A stretch of 64,000 bases of DNA from Mangrovimicrobium sp048323675 (lineage in GTDB: Bacteria > Pseudomonadota > Gammaproteobacteria > Pseudomonadales > Halieaceae). Positions 44,308 to 53,044 of the stretch are shown here, in pieces; the first letter of the stretch is position 1; every line of letters starts with the position of its first letter. Location: NCBI RefSeq assembly GCF_048323675.1, contig NZ_JBLWFK010000001.1, positions 434,001-498,000 on the forward strand, read 5' to 3'. The notes beneath the pieces were generated by a model, which had not been told where the DNA came from, made no database searches, and was given only the letters and a program-made list of their open reading frames with translations. Position numbers and translations under genes: made by a program.

Positions 44308-45438
44308 ATGAACAAACTTGCATGGAAGTCGGCGGGCGCAGCGGTGTTGACCGCGGCCGCTCTGCCAGCCCTGGCAGGGGCTAAAATGGAGATTGGTGAC
44401 GAGTCCTGGGTCAGCCTGGGAGCGGGACTGCGCACCGCGTTCACGGCAGTTGAAGACGGCGCGCCGAGCGGCGATGACTGGAGCACGGATTTCGATGTGC
44501 AGAACATCCGCCTCTACTTCACCGGCCAGATCACCGACAAGATCGGTATCACCTTCAACACCGATGAAATCTTTGGCGACGGCCCGGTGGACACCCTGGA
44601 CGTGATCGCGCGCTTTGAGTTCAGCGAGGCCTTCAATGTCTGGATGGGCCGCATGCTGACGCCGGCGGACCGCATCGAGATGAATGGGCCGTTCTACAGT
44701 GTTAGCTGGAACCAGTACACCGTGCCGCTGTATCCCTCCGACCAGGGCGGCGATGCGGGCACCTACGGCCGCGACGATGGCCTCACCGTGTGGGGACGGG
44801 TAGGCAAGTTCCAGTACGCCGTGGGCGGTTTCGAGGGCGTGAGCGGCGGACCCAACGAGGAAGACAACATCCTCTGGGCCGGCCGTTTCGCCTACAACAT
44901 CCTCGCCTCGGAAAACAGCCCGGCCTACTACACCAGCAGCACCTACTTCGGCAGCCTGGGTAATATCCTGACCGTGGCCGCCTCGGTGCAGAACCAGGAC
45001 GGCGGCACCGGCAGCGCCACCGAGTCCGGTGACTTCACCGGCTACACACTGGAAGTGTTCTCGGAAACGGCCCTCGGTGGCGGTGCGGTGCTCAACATCG
45101 AAGCCGAATACAAGGAGTTCGAGGCGGACTACACCATCGCCTCGCCCGCGGCGGGCGACTGTTTCTGCCTGTTCGACGGTGAATCCTGGTTCGGCACGGC
45201 CTCCTTCCTGTTCGGCGGCAAGATCGGCCCGGGCCAGGTCCAGCCCTACCTGCGCTACGTGGAGAACTCGCCATCCGACGGCGACGATTCCGACCTCACC
45301 GAGATCGGCGTGAACTACTGGATTTCCGGTTACAACGCGCGCCTCAACTTCAACTTCGGCACCGGCGACGCCAACATCAGCGGGTACAAGGGTTCGGATT
45401 CCGATTCCTTCTCCTTCGGCGTTCAACTCCAGATCTGA
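44308..45438 (+). CDS. Outer-membrane porin (FmdC-like, urea/amide locus)
   Basis: 376-residue outer-membrane beta-barrel. The signal peptide is KSAGAAVLTAAALPALAGAK. The barrel alternates polar and hydrophobic residues and ends in a terminal strand with the aliphatic end FSFGVQLQI. Internal features include TDFDVQNIRLYFTGQITDKI and LDVIARFEFSEAFNVWMGRM. It is placed 24 bases upstream of urtA, so it is probably the outer-membrane entry for urea or short amides, like FmdC porins. The ATG at 44308 has GGGGGAAGAG before it; an earlier in-frame GTG/ATG is less likely. Confidence 0.88.
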   Translation: MNKLAWKSAGAAVLTAAALPALAGAKMEIGDESWVSLGAGLRTAFTAVEDGAPSGDDWSTDFDVQNIRLYFTGQITDKIGITFNTDEIFGDGPVDTLDVIARFEFSEAFNVWMGRMLTPADRIEMNGPFYSVSWNQYTVPLYPSDQGGDAGTYGRDDGLTVWGRVGKFQYAVGGFEGVSGGPNEEDNILWAGRFAYNILASENSPAYYTSSTYFGSLGNILTVAASVQNQDGGTGSATESGDFTGYTLEVFSETALGGGAVLNIEAEYKEFEADYTIASPAAGDCFCLFDGESWFGTASFLFGGKIGPGQVQPYLRYVENSPSDGDDSDLTEIGVNYWISGYNARLNFNFGTGDANISGYKGSDSDSFSFGVQLQI

Positions 45439-45462
45439 TTACCCAGCAGAGGAAATACGATT

Positions 45463-46749
45463 ATGAAAATCAGGAAAATTGCTTCAATTGCAGCGGTCGC
45501 CGCCGGCACGGCGCTGCTCAGCGCCAGCCTCTACGCGGCGGATACCATCAAGGTCGGCGTGCTGCACTCGCTCTCCGGCACCATGGCAATCAGCGAAACC
45601 ACGCTGAAAGACACCGTGCTGATGATGGTCGACGAGCAGAACAAGAAAGGCGGCGTGATGGGCAAGAAACTGGAAGCCGTGGTGGTGGACCCGGCCTCCA
45701 ACTGGCCGCTGTTCGCGGAAAAAGCCCGCGAATTGCTCACCCAGGACGATGTCGACGTGATCTTCGGTTGCTGGACCTCGGTGTCGCGCAAATCCGCGCT
45801 GCCGGTGATCGAGGAACTCAACGGCCTGCTGTTCTACCCCGTGCAGTACGAGGGTGAAGAGTCGTCCAAGAACGTGTTCTACACTGGCGCCGCGCCGAAC
45901 CAGCAGGCCATTCCCGCCGTCGATTACCTGATGAACGACATCGAGGTGGAGCGCTGGGTGCTCGCGGGTACCGACTACGTCTATCCCCGGACCACCAACA
46001 AAATCCTCGAGGCCTACCTGAAAGCCAAGGGCGTCGCCGACGAGGATATCATGATCAACTACACCCCCTTCGGCCATTCCGACTGGCAGAGCATCGTCGC
46101 GGATATCAAGAAGTTCGGCAGCGCGGGCAAGAAAACCGCGGTGGTTTCCACCATCAACGGCGACGCCAACGTTCCCTTCTACAAGGAACTGGGTAACCAG
46201 GGCATCTCCGCGGAAGACATCCCGGTGGTGGCCTTCTCCGTGGGCGAGGAGGAACTCTCAGGTATAGACACCGCGCCGCTGGTTGGCCACCTCGCCGCCT
46301 GGAACTACTTCGAGAGCGTGGATACCCCGGAAAACGCGGCGTTCATCAAGCAGTGGCACGAATTCATCGGCGATGAGAAGCGCGTGACCAACGACCCGAT
46401 GGAAGCGACCTATATCGGCTTCAACATGTGGGTGAAAGCGGTGGAGAAAGCCGGCACCACCGACGTGGACGCGGTCGAGCAGGCGATGATCGGCATGACC
46501 ACGCCGAACCTGACCGGCGGCGTTGCCACCATGGGTAAAAACCACCACCTGTCCAAGCCGGTGCTGATCGGCGAGATCCAGGATGACGGCCAGTTCCTGG
46601 TGGTTTCCGAGACCGAGGACCTGGTGCCTGGCGACGCGTGGTCCGACTTCCTGCCCGGTTCCAAGGACATCATTGCTGACTGGACTGCGCCGATCAAGTG
46701 CGGCAACTACAACACGGTCACCAAAACCTGTTCAGGGCAGAACTACTAA
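45463..46749 (+). CDS. urtA: Urea ABC transporter substrate-binding protein
   Basis: 428-residue periplasmic urea-binding protein of the HAAT (LIV-type) family. Signal peptide IASIAAVAAGTALLSASLYA. Signature stretches KVGVLHSLSGTMAISETTL, DPASNWPLFAEKARELL, FGCWTSVSRKSALPVIEE and LFYPVQYEGEESSKNVFYTG are characteristic for UrtA. It is separated from urtB by 87 bases containing a terminator-like hairpin, so UrtA may be made in excess over the membrane parts. Confidence 0.97.
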   Translation: MKIRKIASIAAVAAGTALLSASLYAADTIKVGVLHSLSGTMAISETTLKDTVLMMVDEQNKKGGVMGKKLEAVVVDPASNWPLFAEKARELLTQDDVDVIFGCWTSVSRKSALPVIEELNGLLFYPVQYEGEESSKNVFYTGAAPNQQAIPAVDYLMNDIEVERWVLAGTDYVYPRTTNKILEAYLKAKGVADEDIMINYTPFGHSDWQSIVADIKKFGSAGKKTAVVSTINGDANVPFYKELGNQGISAEDIPVVAFSVGEEELSGIDTAPLVGHLAAWNYFESVDTPENAAFIKQWHEFIGDEKRVTNDPMEATYIGFNMWVKAVEKAGTTDVDAVEQAMIGMTTPNLTGGVATMGKNHHLSKPVLIGEIQDDGQFLVVSETEDLVPGDAWSDFLPGSKDIIADWTAPIKCGNYNTVTKTCSGQNY

Positions 46750-46777
46750 CAGCAGGGACAATCAGGTGTGAGACGTT

Positions 46778-46803
46778 GAGAGGCCCCAGGGCCTCTCCTT
46801 TTT
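46778..46803 (+). terminator. Terminator-like hairpin between urtA and urtB
   Basis: Stem GAGAGGC/GCCTCTC with the CCCAGG loop followed by CTTTTT, 29 bases past the urtA stop. As urtB-E lack another visible promoter, partial read-through is expected, giving UrtA in excess. Confidence 0.8.
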
Positions 46804-46836
46804 CACTCCCAGAGGTATTTCGTTTGTTTCCGGAGA

Positions 46837-48462
46837 ATGCTCTTGAACGTAATCAGTAAGGCCCTAATTACCTGCGCCTTCGTCCTGTGGTCACTCACGA
46901 CCCATGCGCAGGACGCCGGTACCGAAGATCTGCATGCGATCGCCCAGGAACTGGGCAGTGTCTCGCTGAGCAAGATGCCGAAAGTCCTGGAGCGACTGGT
47001 GGCCGCGGGTGGCGACAGCATCGTGCCGCTGGCCGACGCCCTGCTGGCGGGTGACCTGTACGTCGACGCGGACAGCAAGTCGCTGGTAATCGCGACCGCC
47101 GCCGGCGGCGACAGGTTCACCGTGCGCGACGCGCTGGATGGCACTGAAGTCGGGGAACAAACGAAATCCAATCTGAAAAAAGTCCGGGTGACCAACAAGG
47201 TGCGGGTGCAGTTGCGCGACATCATCGCGCGGATGACCCTGCTGGCCAAGGACCCGGAAGTGCGCAAAAAAGCCGTGAAAAATATTTTGCAGCGACCCGA
47301 CGATGAAAGTGTCGCGTTGCTGCGCGAAGCGGTGCTCAGCGAGTCCAACCAAGAAGTCGCCGACCTGCAGTGGGTGGTTATCGGGCTCTACGACCTGCAG
47401 AACAGCGAGGACCCCACGGTACAGTTGCAGGCCCTCGGGCATTTCGAGGGCAGTGTCGAACCGGAGGTGCGCAATGCGCTGCAGGCACTGGTCGACAGCG
47501 ACGCGGCTGCAGCGCCGGAAATCCGCCGCAAGGCGAAGTCGCTGCTGGCGGAGATCGATTCCAAGATCGCTTTTTACGAGTTCCTGGAAACCCTGTTCTT
47601 CGGCCTCAGCCTCGGCTCGGTCCTGCTGCTGGTGGCTACAGGTCTTGCGATCACCTTCGGCGTCATGGGCGTGATCAATATGGCCCACGGCGAGTTGATC
47701 ATGCTCGGCGCCTACACCACCTACGTGGTGCAGCTGTTGATGCCCGACCATATCGGCCTGTCCATCCTGGTGGCGATTCCCGCGGCGTTTATTGTTTCCG
47801 CGCTGGTCGGCGTGCTCATCGAGCGCGGGGTGATCCGCTTCCTGCACGGCCGGCCGCTGGAAACCCTGCTGGCCACCTTCGGTATCAGCCTGGTGTTGCA
47901 GCAGGCGGTGCGCAGTATTTTTTCGCCGCTCAACCGGCAGGTGTCCACGCCCGACTGGATGTCCGGCTCGCTGGAGATCAACGCCATTTTCTCCATCACC
48001 TATAACCGCCTTTACGTGCTGATCTTCGCCCTGCTGGTGTTTGTCGCGCTGCAGCTGATCCTGAAGAAGACCTCCCTCGGCCTGCACGTGCGCGCGGTCT
48101 CCCAGAACCGCAACATGGCGCGCTCGCTGGGTATTCGCACCGAGTGGGTGGACGCCATGACCTTCGGCCTCGGCTCGGGTATCGCCGGGCTCGCGGGGGT
48201 GGCGCTCAGCCAGCTGACCAACGTCGGCCCCAACCTCGGCCAGGCCTACATCATCGACTCCTTCATGGTGGTGGTGTTCGGTGGCGTGGGTAACCTGTGG
48301 GGCACCCTGGTGGGCGGCTTCACCCTGGGTATCGCCAACAAGTTCCTGGAACCGGCCACCGGCGCGGTGCTGGCGAAAATTCTCGTACTGGTATTCATCA
48401 TCCTGTTCATCCAGAAATGGCCGCGCGGGCTGTTTCCGCAAAAGGGGAGGGCCGCCGAATGA
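46837..48462 (+). CDS. urtB: Urea ABC transporter permease UrtB
   Basis: 541-residue LIV-H-type permease with the long periplasmic N-terminal extension typical of UrtB. A signal-like segment (ALITCAFVLWSLTTHAQ) comes first, then an acidic soluble domain of about 200 residues, and then a permease domain starting near EFLETLFFGLSLGSVLLLVA with GVMGVINMAHGELIMLGAYT. The ATG at 46837 is used here, but GGAG is almost touching it; a TTG at 46843 is better spaced and would remove two residues. The stop overlaps urtC (ATGA). Confidence 0.95.
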   Translation: MLLNVISKALITCAFVLWSLTTHAQDAGTEDLHAIAQELGSVSLSKMPKVLERLVAAGGDSIVPLADALLAGDLYVDADSKSLVIATAAGGDRFTVRDALDGTEVGEQTKSNLKKVRVTNKVRVQLRDIIARMTLLAKDPEVRKKAVKNILQRPDDESVALLREAVLSESNQEVADLQWVVIGLYDLQNSEDPTVQLQALGHFEGSVEPEVRNALQALVDSDAAAAPEIRRKAKSLLAEIDSKIAFYEFLETLFFGLSLGSVLLLVATGLAITFGVMGVINMAHGELIMLGAYTTYVVQLLMPDHIGLSILVAIPAAFIVSALVGVLIERGVIRFLHGRPLETLLATFGISLVLQQAVRSIFSPLNRQVSTPDWMSGSLEINAIFSITYNRLYVLIFALLVFVALQLILKKTSLGLHVRAVSQNRNMARSLGIRTEWVDAMTFGLGSGIAGLAGVALSQLTNVGPNLGQAYIIDSFMVVVFGGVGNLWGTLVGGFTLGIANKFLEPATGAVLAKILVLVFIILFIQKWPRGLFPQKGRAAE

Positions 48463-49598
48463 GCAATCTCTACGGCCAGTTTTCGGCCCTGCACCAGTTG
48501 CGCGAGAAGGCGCCGGTCTTCGTCGCCGTGCTGTTCGCGGTTACCGCCTGGGCTTCCGCCTGCAACCTGTTGCTGCCGGAGGATTCGTTCTTCCATGTCA
48601 GCACCTTCACCATCACCCTGCTCGGCAAGTACCTGTGCTACGCGCTGCTGGCGATGGCGGTGGATGTGGTCTGGGGTTACTGCGGTATTCTCAGTCTCGG
48701 TCACGGCGCGTTTTTCGCCCTCGGCGGCTACGCCATGGGCATGTACCTGATGCGCCAGATCGGCGATCGCGGCGTCTACGGCGACCCGCTGCTGCCGGAT
48801 TTCATGGTTTTCCTCAACTGGCAGGAACTGCCCTGGTACTGGCTGGGCTTCGACAGCTTCTGGTTCGCCATGCTGATGGTGCTGCTGGTGCCCGGCCTGC
48901 TGGCCTTTGTCTTCGGCTGGCTGGCCTTCCGCTCCCGGGTGGCGGGGGTCTACCTGTCGATCATCACCCAGGCCCTGACCTATGCGCTGATGCTGGCCTT
49001 CTTCCGCAACGAGATGGGCTTCGGCGGCAACAACGGCCTCACCGACTTCAAGGACATCCTCGGTTTCGACCTGCAGGCGGATGTCACCCGGGTATCGCTG
49101 TTCATCGCCACCGCGCTGATCCTGGCGCTGGCTTACTGCGCCAGCCAGTTGATCCTGTGTTCGAAGTTCGGCCGGGTGATTCTCGCGGTGCGCGACGCCG
49201 AGGCGCGCACCCGCTTTACCGGCTACCGTACCGAGACCTACAAGGTCTGGCTGTTCGTCTACTCCGCCGTGCTCGCGGGAATCGCCGGGGCGCTGTACGT
49301 GCCCCAGGTGGGGATCATCAACCCCGGTGAGTTCTCGCCGCTGAACTCCATCGAGATCGTGGTCTGGGTGGCGGTGGGCGGACGCGGTACCCTCTACGGC
49401 GCGGTGATCGGCGCCCTGCTGGTGAACTACGCCAAGACGCGGTTTACCGCGATCATGCCGGAAGCCTGGCTGTTCGCCCTCGGCGCCCTGTTCGTCGCGG
49501 TGACCCTGTTCCTGCCCCGCGGTCTCACCGGCCTGGTGGCGGGCTACCTGCCGGGCAAGCGCCGCAAGGATGACACGCTGAAGGAGGCCACCGCATGA
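48459..49598 (+). CDS. urtC: Urea ABC transporter permease UrtC
   Basis: 379-residue LIV-M-type permease, second channel subunit. Hallmarks: VVWGYCGILSLGHGAFFALG, NNGLTDFKDILGFDLQ and VRDAEARTRFTGYRTETYKV, the last being the conserved cytoplasmic EAA-like loop. It starts at the ATG overlapping the urtB stop and ends with a basic tail before overlapping urtD (ATGA). Confidence 0.96.
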   Translation: MSNLYGQFSALHQLREKAPVFVAVLFAVTAWASACNLLLPEDSFFHVSTFTITLLGKYLCYALLAMAVDVVWGYCGILSLGHGAFFALGGYAMGMYLMRQIGDRGVYGDPLLPDFMVFLNWQELPWYWLGFDSFWFAMLMVLLVPGLLAFVFGWLAFRSRVAGVYLSIITQALTYALMLAFFRNEMGFGGNNGLTDFKDILGFDLQADVTRVSLFIATALILALAYCASQLILCSKFGRVILAVRDAEARTRFTGYRTETYKVWLFVYSAVLAGIAGALYVPQVGIINPGEFSPLNSIEIVVWVAVGGRGTLYGAVIGALLVNYAKTRFTAIMPEAWLFALGALFVAVTLFLPRGLTGLVAGYLPGKRRKDDTLKEATA

Positions 49599-50431
49599 GC
49601 CTGCGCCAAACCATGGGTGAACTCACCAATCGCGATCGGGTCTGGCCCTTTCTGGTGCCGGACCAGGGGCCGCGGGTGGACGTCTCCAAGCAGGTGATCC
49701 TCTACATCGAGGGCCTGTCGGTTTCCTTCGACGGATTCCGGGCGATCAACAACCTCAACCTTTATATCAACGACGGCGAACTGCGCTGCCTGATCGGCGC
49801 CAACGGCGCGGGTAAAACCACGCTGATGGACATCATCACCGGCAAGACCCGCCCCGACACCGGCCAGGTCTACTTCGGCCGCAACCTGAACCTGCTCGGG
49901 CGCAGCGAGGCGGAGATCGCCGAACTGGGCATCGGCCGCAAGTTCCAGAAGCCGACGGTGTTCGAGGCGCAGACCGTGTACGCCAACCTGGAGCTCGCGC
50001 TGCGGGCGGACAAGGGCATCCTGCCCTCGCTGACCTCGCGGCTCACCAGCGAAAAGCGCGATCGTATCGACGAGGTACTGCGTACCATCGGCCTGTCCGA
50101 CGAGCGCGCCAAGCTGGCCGGTGCGCTGTCCCATGGCCAGAAGCAGTGGCTGGAGATCGGCATGCTGCTGATCGCCGACCCGCGCCTGCTGCTGGTGGAC
50201 GAGCCGGTGGCCGGGATGACTGCCCAGGAAACTGAGCGCACCGCGGAATTGCTGACCTCGCTGGCCGGCGAGCGCACCGTGGTGGTGGTCGAGCACGACA
50301 TGGAATTCGTGCGCAGCATCGCCCGCACCGTCACTGTGCTCGACCAGGGCACCGTGCTGGCGGAGGGTACCATGGACCAGATTCAGAGCGATCCGAGGGT
50401 GATCGAGGTTTACCTGGGGGAATCACATTGA
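49595..50431 (+). CDS. urtD: Urea ABC transporter ATPase UrtD
   Basis: 278-residue LivG-type ATPase. Walker A GANGAGKTT, Walker B LLLVDEPVAGM. The signature is the UrtD-typical LSHGQKQWLEIGMLLI in place of LSGGQ. VVVEHDMEFVRSIA follows. The N-terminal 40 residues before the ABC core (about YIEGLSVSFDGFRAI) are an extension seen in UrtD homologs. It overlaps urtC and urtE by four bases at each end. Confidence 0.96.
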   Translation: MSLRQTMGELTNRDRVWPFLVPDQGPRVDVSKQVILYIEGLSVSFDGFRAINNLNLYINDGELRCLIGANGAGKTTLMDIITGKTRPDTGQVYFGRNLNLLGRSEAEIAELGIGRKFQKPTVFEAQTVYANLELALRADKGILPSLTSRLTSEKRDRIDEVLRTIGLSDERAKLAGALSHGQKQWLEIGMLLIADPRLLLVDEPVAGMTAQETERTAELLTSLAGERTVVVVEHDMEFVRSIARTVTVLDQGTVLAEGTMDQIQSDPRVIEVYLGESH

Positions 50432-51123
50432 TCAGTTTCGCGAAGGTTAACCAGTTGTACGGCGGCACCCAGATCCTCTGGGACCTGGATATGGAAATCG
50501 CCAAAGGGTCCGTCACCTGCATCATGGGCCGCAACGGCGTGGGCAAGACCACCCTGCTGAAATGCCTGATGGGCCTGCTGCCGATCGCCTCCGGTTCCCT
50601 GACCATCGGCGGCGAGGATTTCAGCAGGCGCAACGCCGAGTCGCGGCCGCGGGCCGGTATCGGCTTCGTGCCCCAGGGCCGCGACATCTTTCCCCTGCTG
50701 ACGGTGGAGGAGAACCTGCGCACCGCGCTGGCGGCGGGTCGCAGCCCCGGCAATACCATACCGGAGAAAATCTACGATCTGTTCCCGGTGCTCAAGGAAA
50801 TGCTCGGTCGTCGCGGCGGCGACCTGTCCGGCGGCCAGCAGCAGCAGCTGGCGATCGGCAGGGCGCTGGTGCTGCAGCCGGAAATCCTCATCCTCGACGA
50901 ACCCAACGAGGGTATCCAGCCGAACATCGTCAAGCAGATCGGCGATGTCATCACCCAGCTCAACGAGGAGGAGGGCATGACCGTGGTGCTGGTGGAACAG
51001 AAGCTCGGCTTCGCCCGCCGTGTCGGGCGCGAATTCCGCCTGATGGAAAAGGGCCGGGTGGTGGCTTCGGGCGCCATGCCCGAGCTGTCCGACGAGTTGA
51101 TTGCCAAACACCTGGCGGTTTAG
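50428..51123 (+). CDS. urtE: Urea ABC transporter ATPase UrtE
   Basis: 231-residue LivF-type ATPase: Walker A GRNGVGKTT, signature LSGGQQQQLAIGRALV, Walker B ILILDEPNEGIQPNIV. The start is TTG at 50428 overlapping the urtD stop (TTGA), with GGGGGAA upstream. It completes the transporter. The following gene begins 75 bases later with its own ribosome site. Confidence 0.96.
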   Translation: MISFAKVNQLYGGTQILWDLDMEIAKGSVTCIMGRNGVGKTTLLKCLMGLLPIASGSLTIGGEDFSRRNAESRPRAGIGFVPQGRDIFPLLTVEENLRTALAAGRSPGNTIPEKIYDLFPVLKEMLGRRGGDLSGGQQQQLAIGRALVLQPEILILDEPNEGIQPNIVKQIGDVITQLNEEEGMTVVLVEQKLGFARRVGREFRLMEKGRVVASGAMPELSDELIAKHLAV

Positions 51124-51198
51124 ACACAGAATTCCTTATCGCCATGTGCCGCGCGGTGTACCATGCTCTGCTCACCGACGGCCGACAGGAGACAGACA

Positions 51199-51423
51199 AT
51201 GCATAAATTTCCCATTGCCGCCGCAGCCAGCCTGGCCAGCGCCGGCGCCTTTGCCCACAGTGGCGACCACGCCGGCAATGCCCTGCAGGCGCTCTCCCAT
51301 ATCTGGACTCACGCGGATCACTGGCTGACCCTGGTTGGTGTAGCCGTTGTCACCATCGCCGGCCTGGTTTACCAGCGTGCGCGCCAGGGCATGCATTCCA
51401 CCGGGGAAGAACGCGGGGAGTGA
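51199..51423 (+). CDS. Small His-containing membrane protein between urt and ure genes
   Basis: 74-residue protein with a signal-like N-terminus (MHKFPIAAAASLASAGAFA), a His/Asp-rich periplasmic stretch (HSGDHAGNALQALSHIWTHA) and one transmembrane segment (WLTLVGVAVVTIAGLVYQRA). It starts with AGGAGA 8 bases before the ATG, and its stop is overlapped by the GTG of ureD. I do not recognise a named family. The His-rich segment and position suggest a metal (nickel) related role, which is inference only. It is too small to be a transporter itself. Confidence 0.75.
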   Translation: MHKFPIAAAASLASAGAFAHSGDHAGNALQALSHIWTHADHWLTLVGVAVVTIAGLVYQRARQGMHSTGEERGE

Positions 51424-52301
51424 ACAGCCCCGCTGTTTTCCAGGCCGCGACCGCGGGCACCTGGCCGGCCCGACTGGAACTGCAGGTCGGCAGGCGCGGC
51501 GACAGCAGCCGGTTGCGGCGCTGCCATCACCGCGGCCCCCTCTATGTGCAGCGGGCCTTTTATCCGGAAGGCGAGGACCTCGCGCACCTCTACCTGCTGC
51601 ACCCGCCGGGTGGTGTGGTTTCCGGCGACGCCCTGCAAATACGCGTGGAGTGCCAGCAGGATGCGCGCGCCCTGGTGACGACACCCGGCGCCGGGCGCAT
51701 CTACAGGGCGCGGGATACCCTGCCCCTGCAACAGCAGAAGGTGGAGCTGCGCCTGCAGCCCGGCGCCAGCCTGGAGTGGTTTCCGCTGGAAACCATTGTC
51801 TACGACGGTGCCTGTGTCGATATGGGCACGGCAGTGCACCTGGCGAAAGACAGCGCCTTTATCGGCTGGGAACTGGCCTGTTTCGGCTTGCCCGCCTCCG
51901 GTGCACCCTTCAGCCGCGGCAGTTTTCGCCAGTGTTACCGCATTTTCCGTGAAGGCGTGCCGCTGTTTATCGACGCACTGGACATCGACGACAGCAACCG
52001 CGATGCGCTGCTATCCGGCCCGGCGGCGATGCGCGGCAGCGCGGTGTCCGGTTTTTTCCTGGCGGGGCCTTTCGCGCGGGAACAGGGCCGGGCGTTGATC
52101 GAGACAATCCGCGGGCTGCAGGTGCCGGACGCCGCGCCAGCTGACAGTTGCGCCATCTCCCAGGTCGGCGACCTGCTGGTGGGGCGCTACCTGGGCGGCA
52201 GCGCCGAGCGCGCCCGCTGCCAGTTTGCGCGCTGGTGGCAGGTCCTGCGACCGGCCCTGCTGTCGCGGCAAGCCTGTCCGCCGCGCATCTGGCTGACCTG
52301 A
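51420..52301 (+). CDS. ureD: Urease accessory protein UreD
   Basis: 293-residue UreD (UreH), which with UreF and UreG loads nickel into apo-urease. Family landmarks: LYLLHPPGGVVSGDALQIRV, LVTTPGAGRIYRARD, LEWFPLETIVYDGA, and the late DLLVGRYLGGSAERARCQFA. Start is GTG at 51420 overlapping the upstream stop (GTGA). It is the first of seven consecutive urease genes in the order D-A-B-C-E-F-G. Confidence 0.96.
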   Translation: MNSPAVFQAATAGTWPARLELQVGRRGDSSRLRRCHHRGPLYVQRAFYPEGEDLAHLYLLHPPGGVVSGDALQIRVECQQDARALVTTPGAGRIYRARDTLPLQQQKVELRLQPGASLEWFPLETIVYDGACVDMGTAVHLAKDSAFIGWELACFGLPASGAPFSRGSFRQCYRIFREGVPLFIDALDIDDSNRDALLSGPAAMRGSAVSGFFLAGPFAREQGRALIETIRGLQVPDAAPADSCAISQVGDLLVGRYLGGSAERARCQFARWWQVLRPALLSRQACPPRIWLT

Positions 52302-52325
52302 CCTGGTGAATACGAAGAGGAAGCG

Positions 52326-52628
52326 ATGGAACTGTTACCCAGAGAAAAAGACAAGTTGCTCATCGTCACGGCGGCGCTGCTCGCCGAGCGCCGCCTGGCG
52401 CGCGGGCTGAAGCTCAACTACCCGGAGGCTGTGGCCCTGCTGACCCTGGAAATCATCGAGGGTGCCCGGGACGGCAGGAGCGTGGCGGAACTGATGAGCT
52501 ACGGCCGGGAAATCCTCAGCGTGGACCAGGTGATGCCCGGCGTCGCGGAGATGATCCACGAGGTGCAGGTGGAAGCGACATTTCCGGACGGGACCAAGCT
52601 GGTCACCGTCCACGACCCGATCCAGTAG
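52326..52628 (+). CDS. ureA: Urease gamma subunit
   Basis: 100-residue UreA, small structural subunit of the Ni-urease. MELLPREKDKLLIVTAALLA, RGLKLNYPEAVALLTLEI and EIIEGARDGRSVAELMS are diagnostic. Length is exactly that of three-gene bacterial ureases. AGAGGAAGCG precedes the ATG. Confidence 0.98.
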   Translation: MELLPREKDKLLIVTAALLAERRLARGLKLNYPEAVALLTLEIIEGARDGRSVAELMSYGREILSVDQVMPGVAEMIHEVQVEATFPDGTKLVTVHDPIQ

Positions 52629-52639
52629 CGGAGGCGCGC

Positions 52640-52960
52640 ATGAAACCCGGAGAACTGTTCCCCGCGGACGGGGACATCGAACTCAACGCGGGGCGGGAGA
52701 CCCTGACCCTGGCGGTGAGGAACACCGGCGACCGGCCGGTCCAGGTGGGTTCCCACTACCACTTTTACGAGGTCAATCCGGCGCTGGATTTCGACCGCGA
52801 GGCGGCGCGGGGCTTTCGCCTCAATATTGCCTCGGGCACCGCGGTGCGCTTTGAGCCGGGGCAAGAGCGGGAGGTGGAACTGGTGGCCTACGCCGGCGCG
52901 CGCAAGGTCTACGGCTTTCGCGCCGAGGTCATGGGTGAGCTCGATGCGGGCCAGCCCTGA
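52640..52960 (+). CDS. ureB: Urease beta subunit
   Basis: 106-residue UreB. Diagnostic sequences are MKPGELFPADGDIELNAGRE, QVGSHYHFYEVNPALDFDRE and AVRFEPGQEREVELVAYAG. It begins 11 bases after ureA. An 84-base gap to ureC contains a small hairpin (GCAGCC/GGCTGC near 52995-53011), not an obvious terminator. Confidence 0.98.
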   Translation: MKPGELFPADGDIELNAGRETLTLAVRNTGDRPVQVGSHYHFYEVNPALDFDREAARGFRLNIASGTAVRFEPGQEREVELVAYAGARKVYGFRAEVMGELDAGQP

Positions 52961-53044
52961 TGACCACTATCCCGAAAATCACGATAAGGCCCTGAGCAGC
53001 CACAGCGGCTGCTTGTCCACCAGCACGGAGCGGGGAACACGGCA

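Noticed and set aside
43167..44507. 446-residue form of the DUF2189 protein
   Set aside because: The upstream 190 codons lack similarity and cross the regulatory region; AAGGAGG marks the ATG at 43931.
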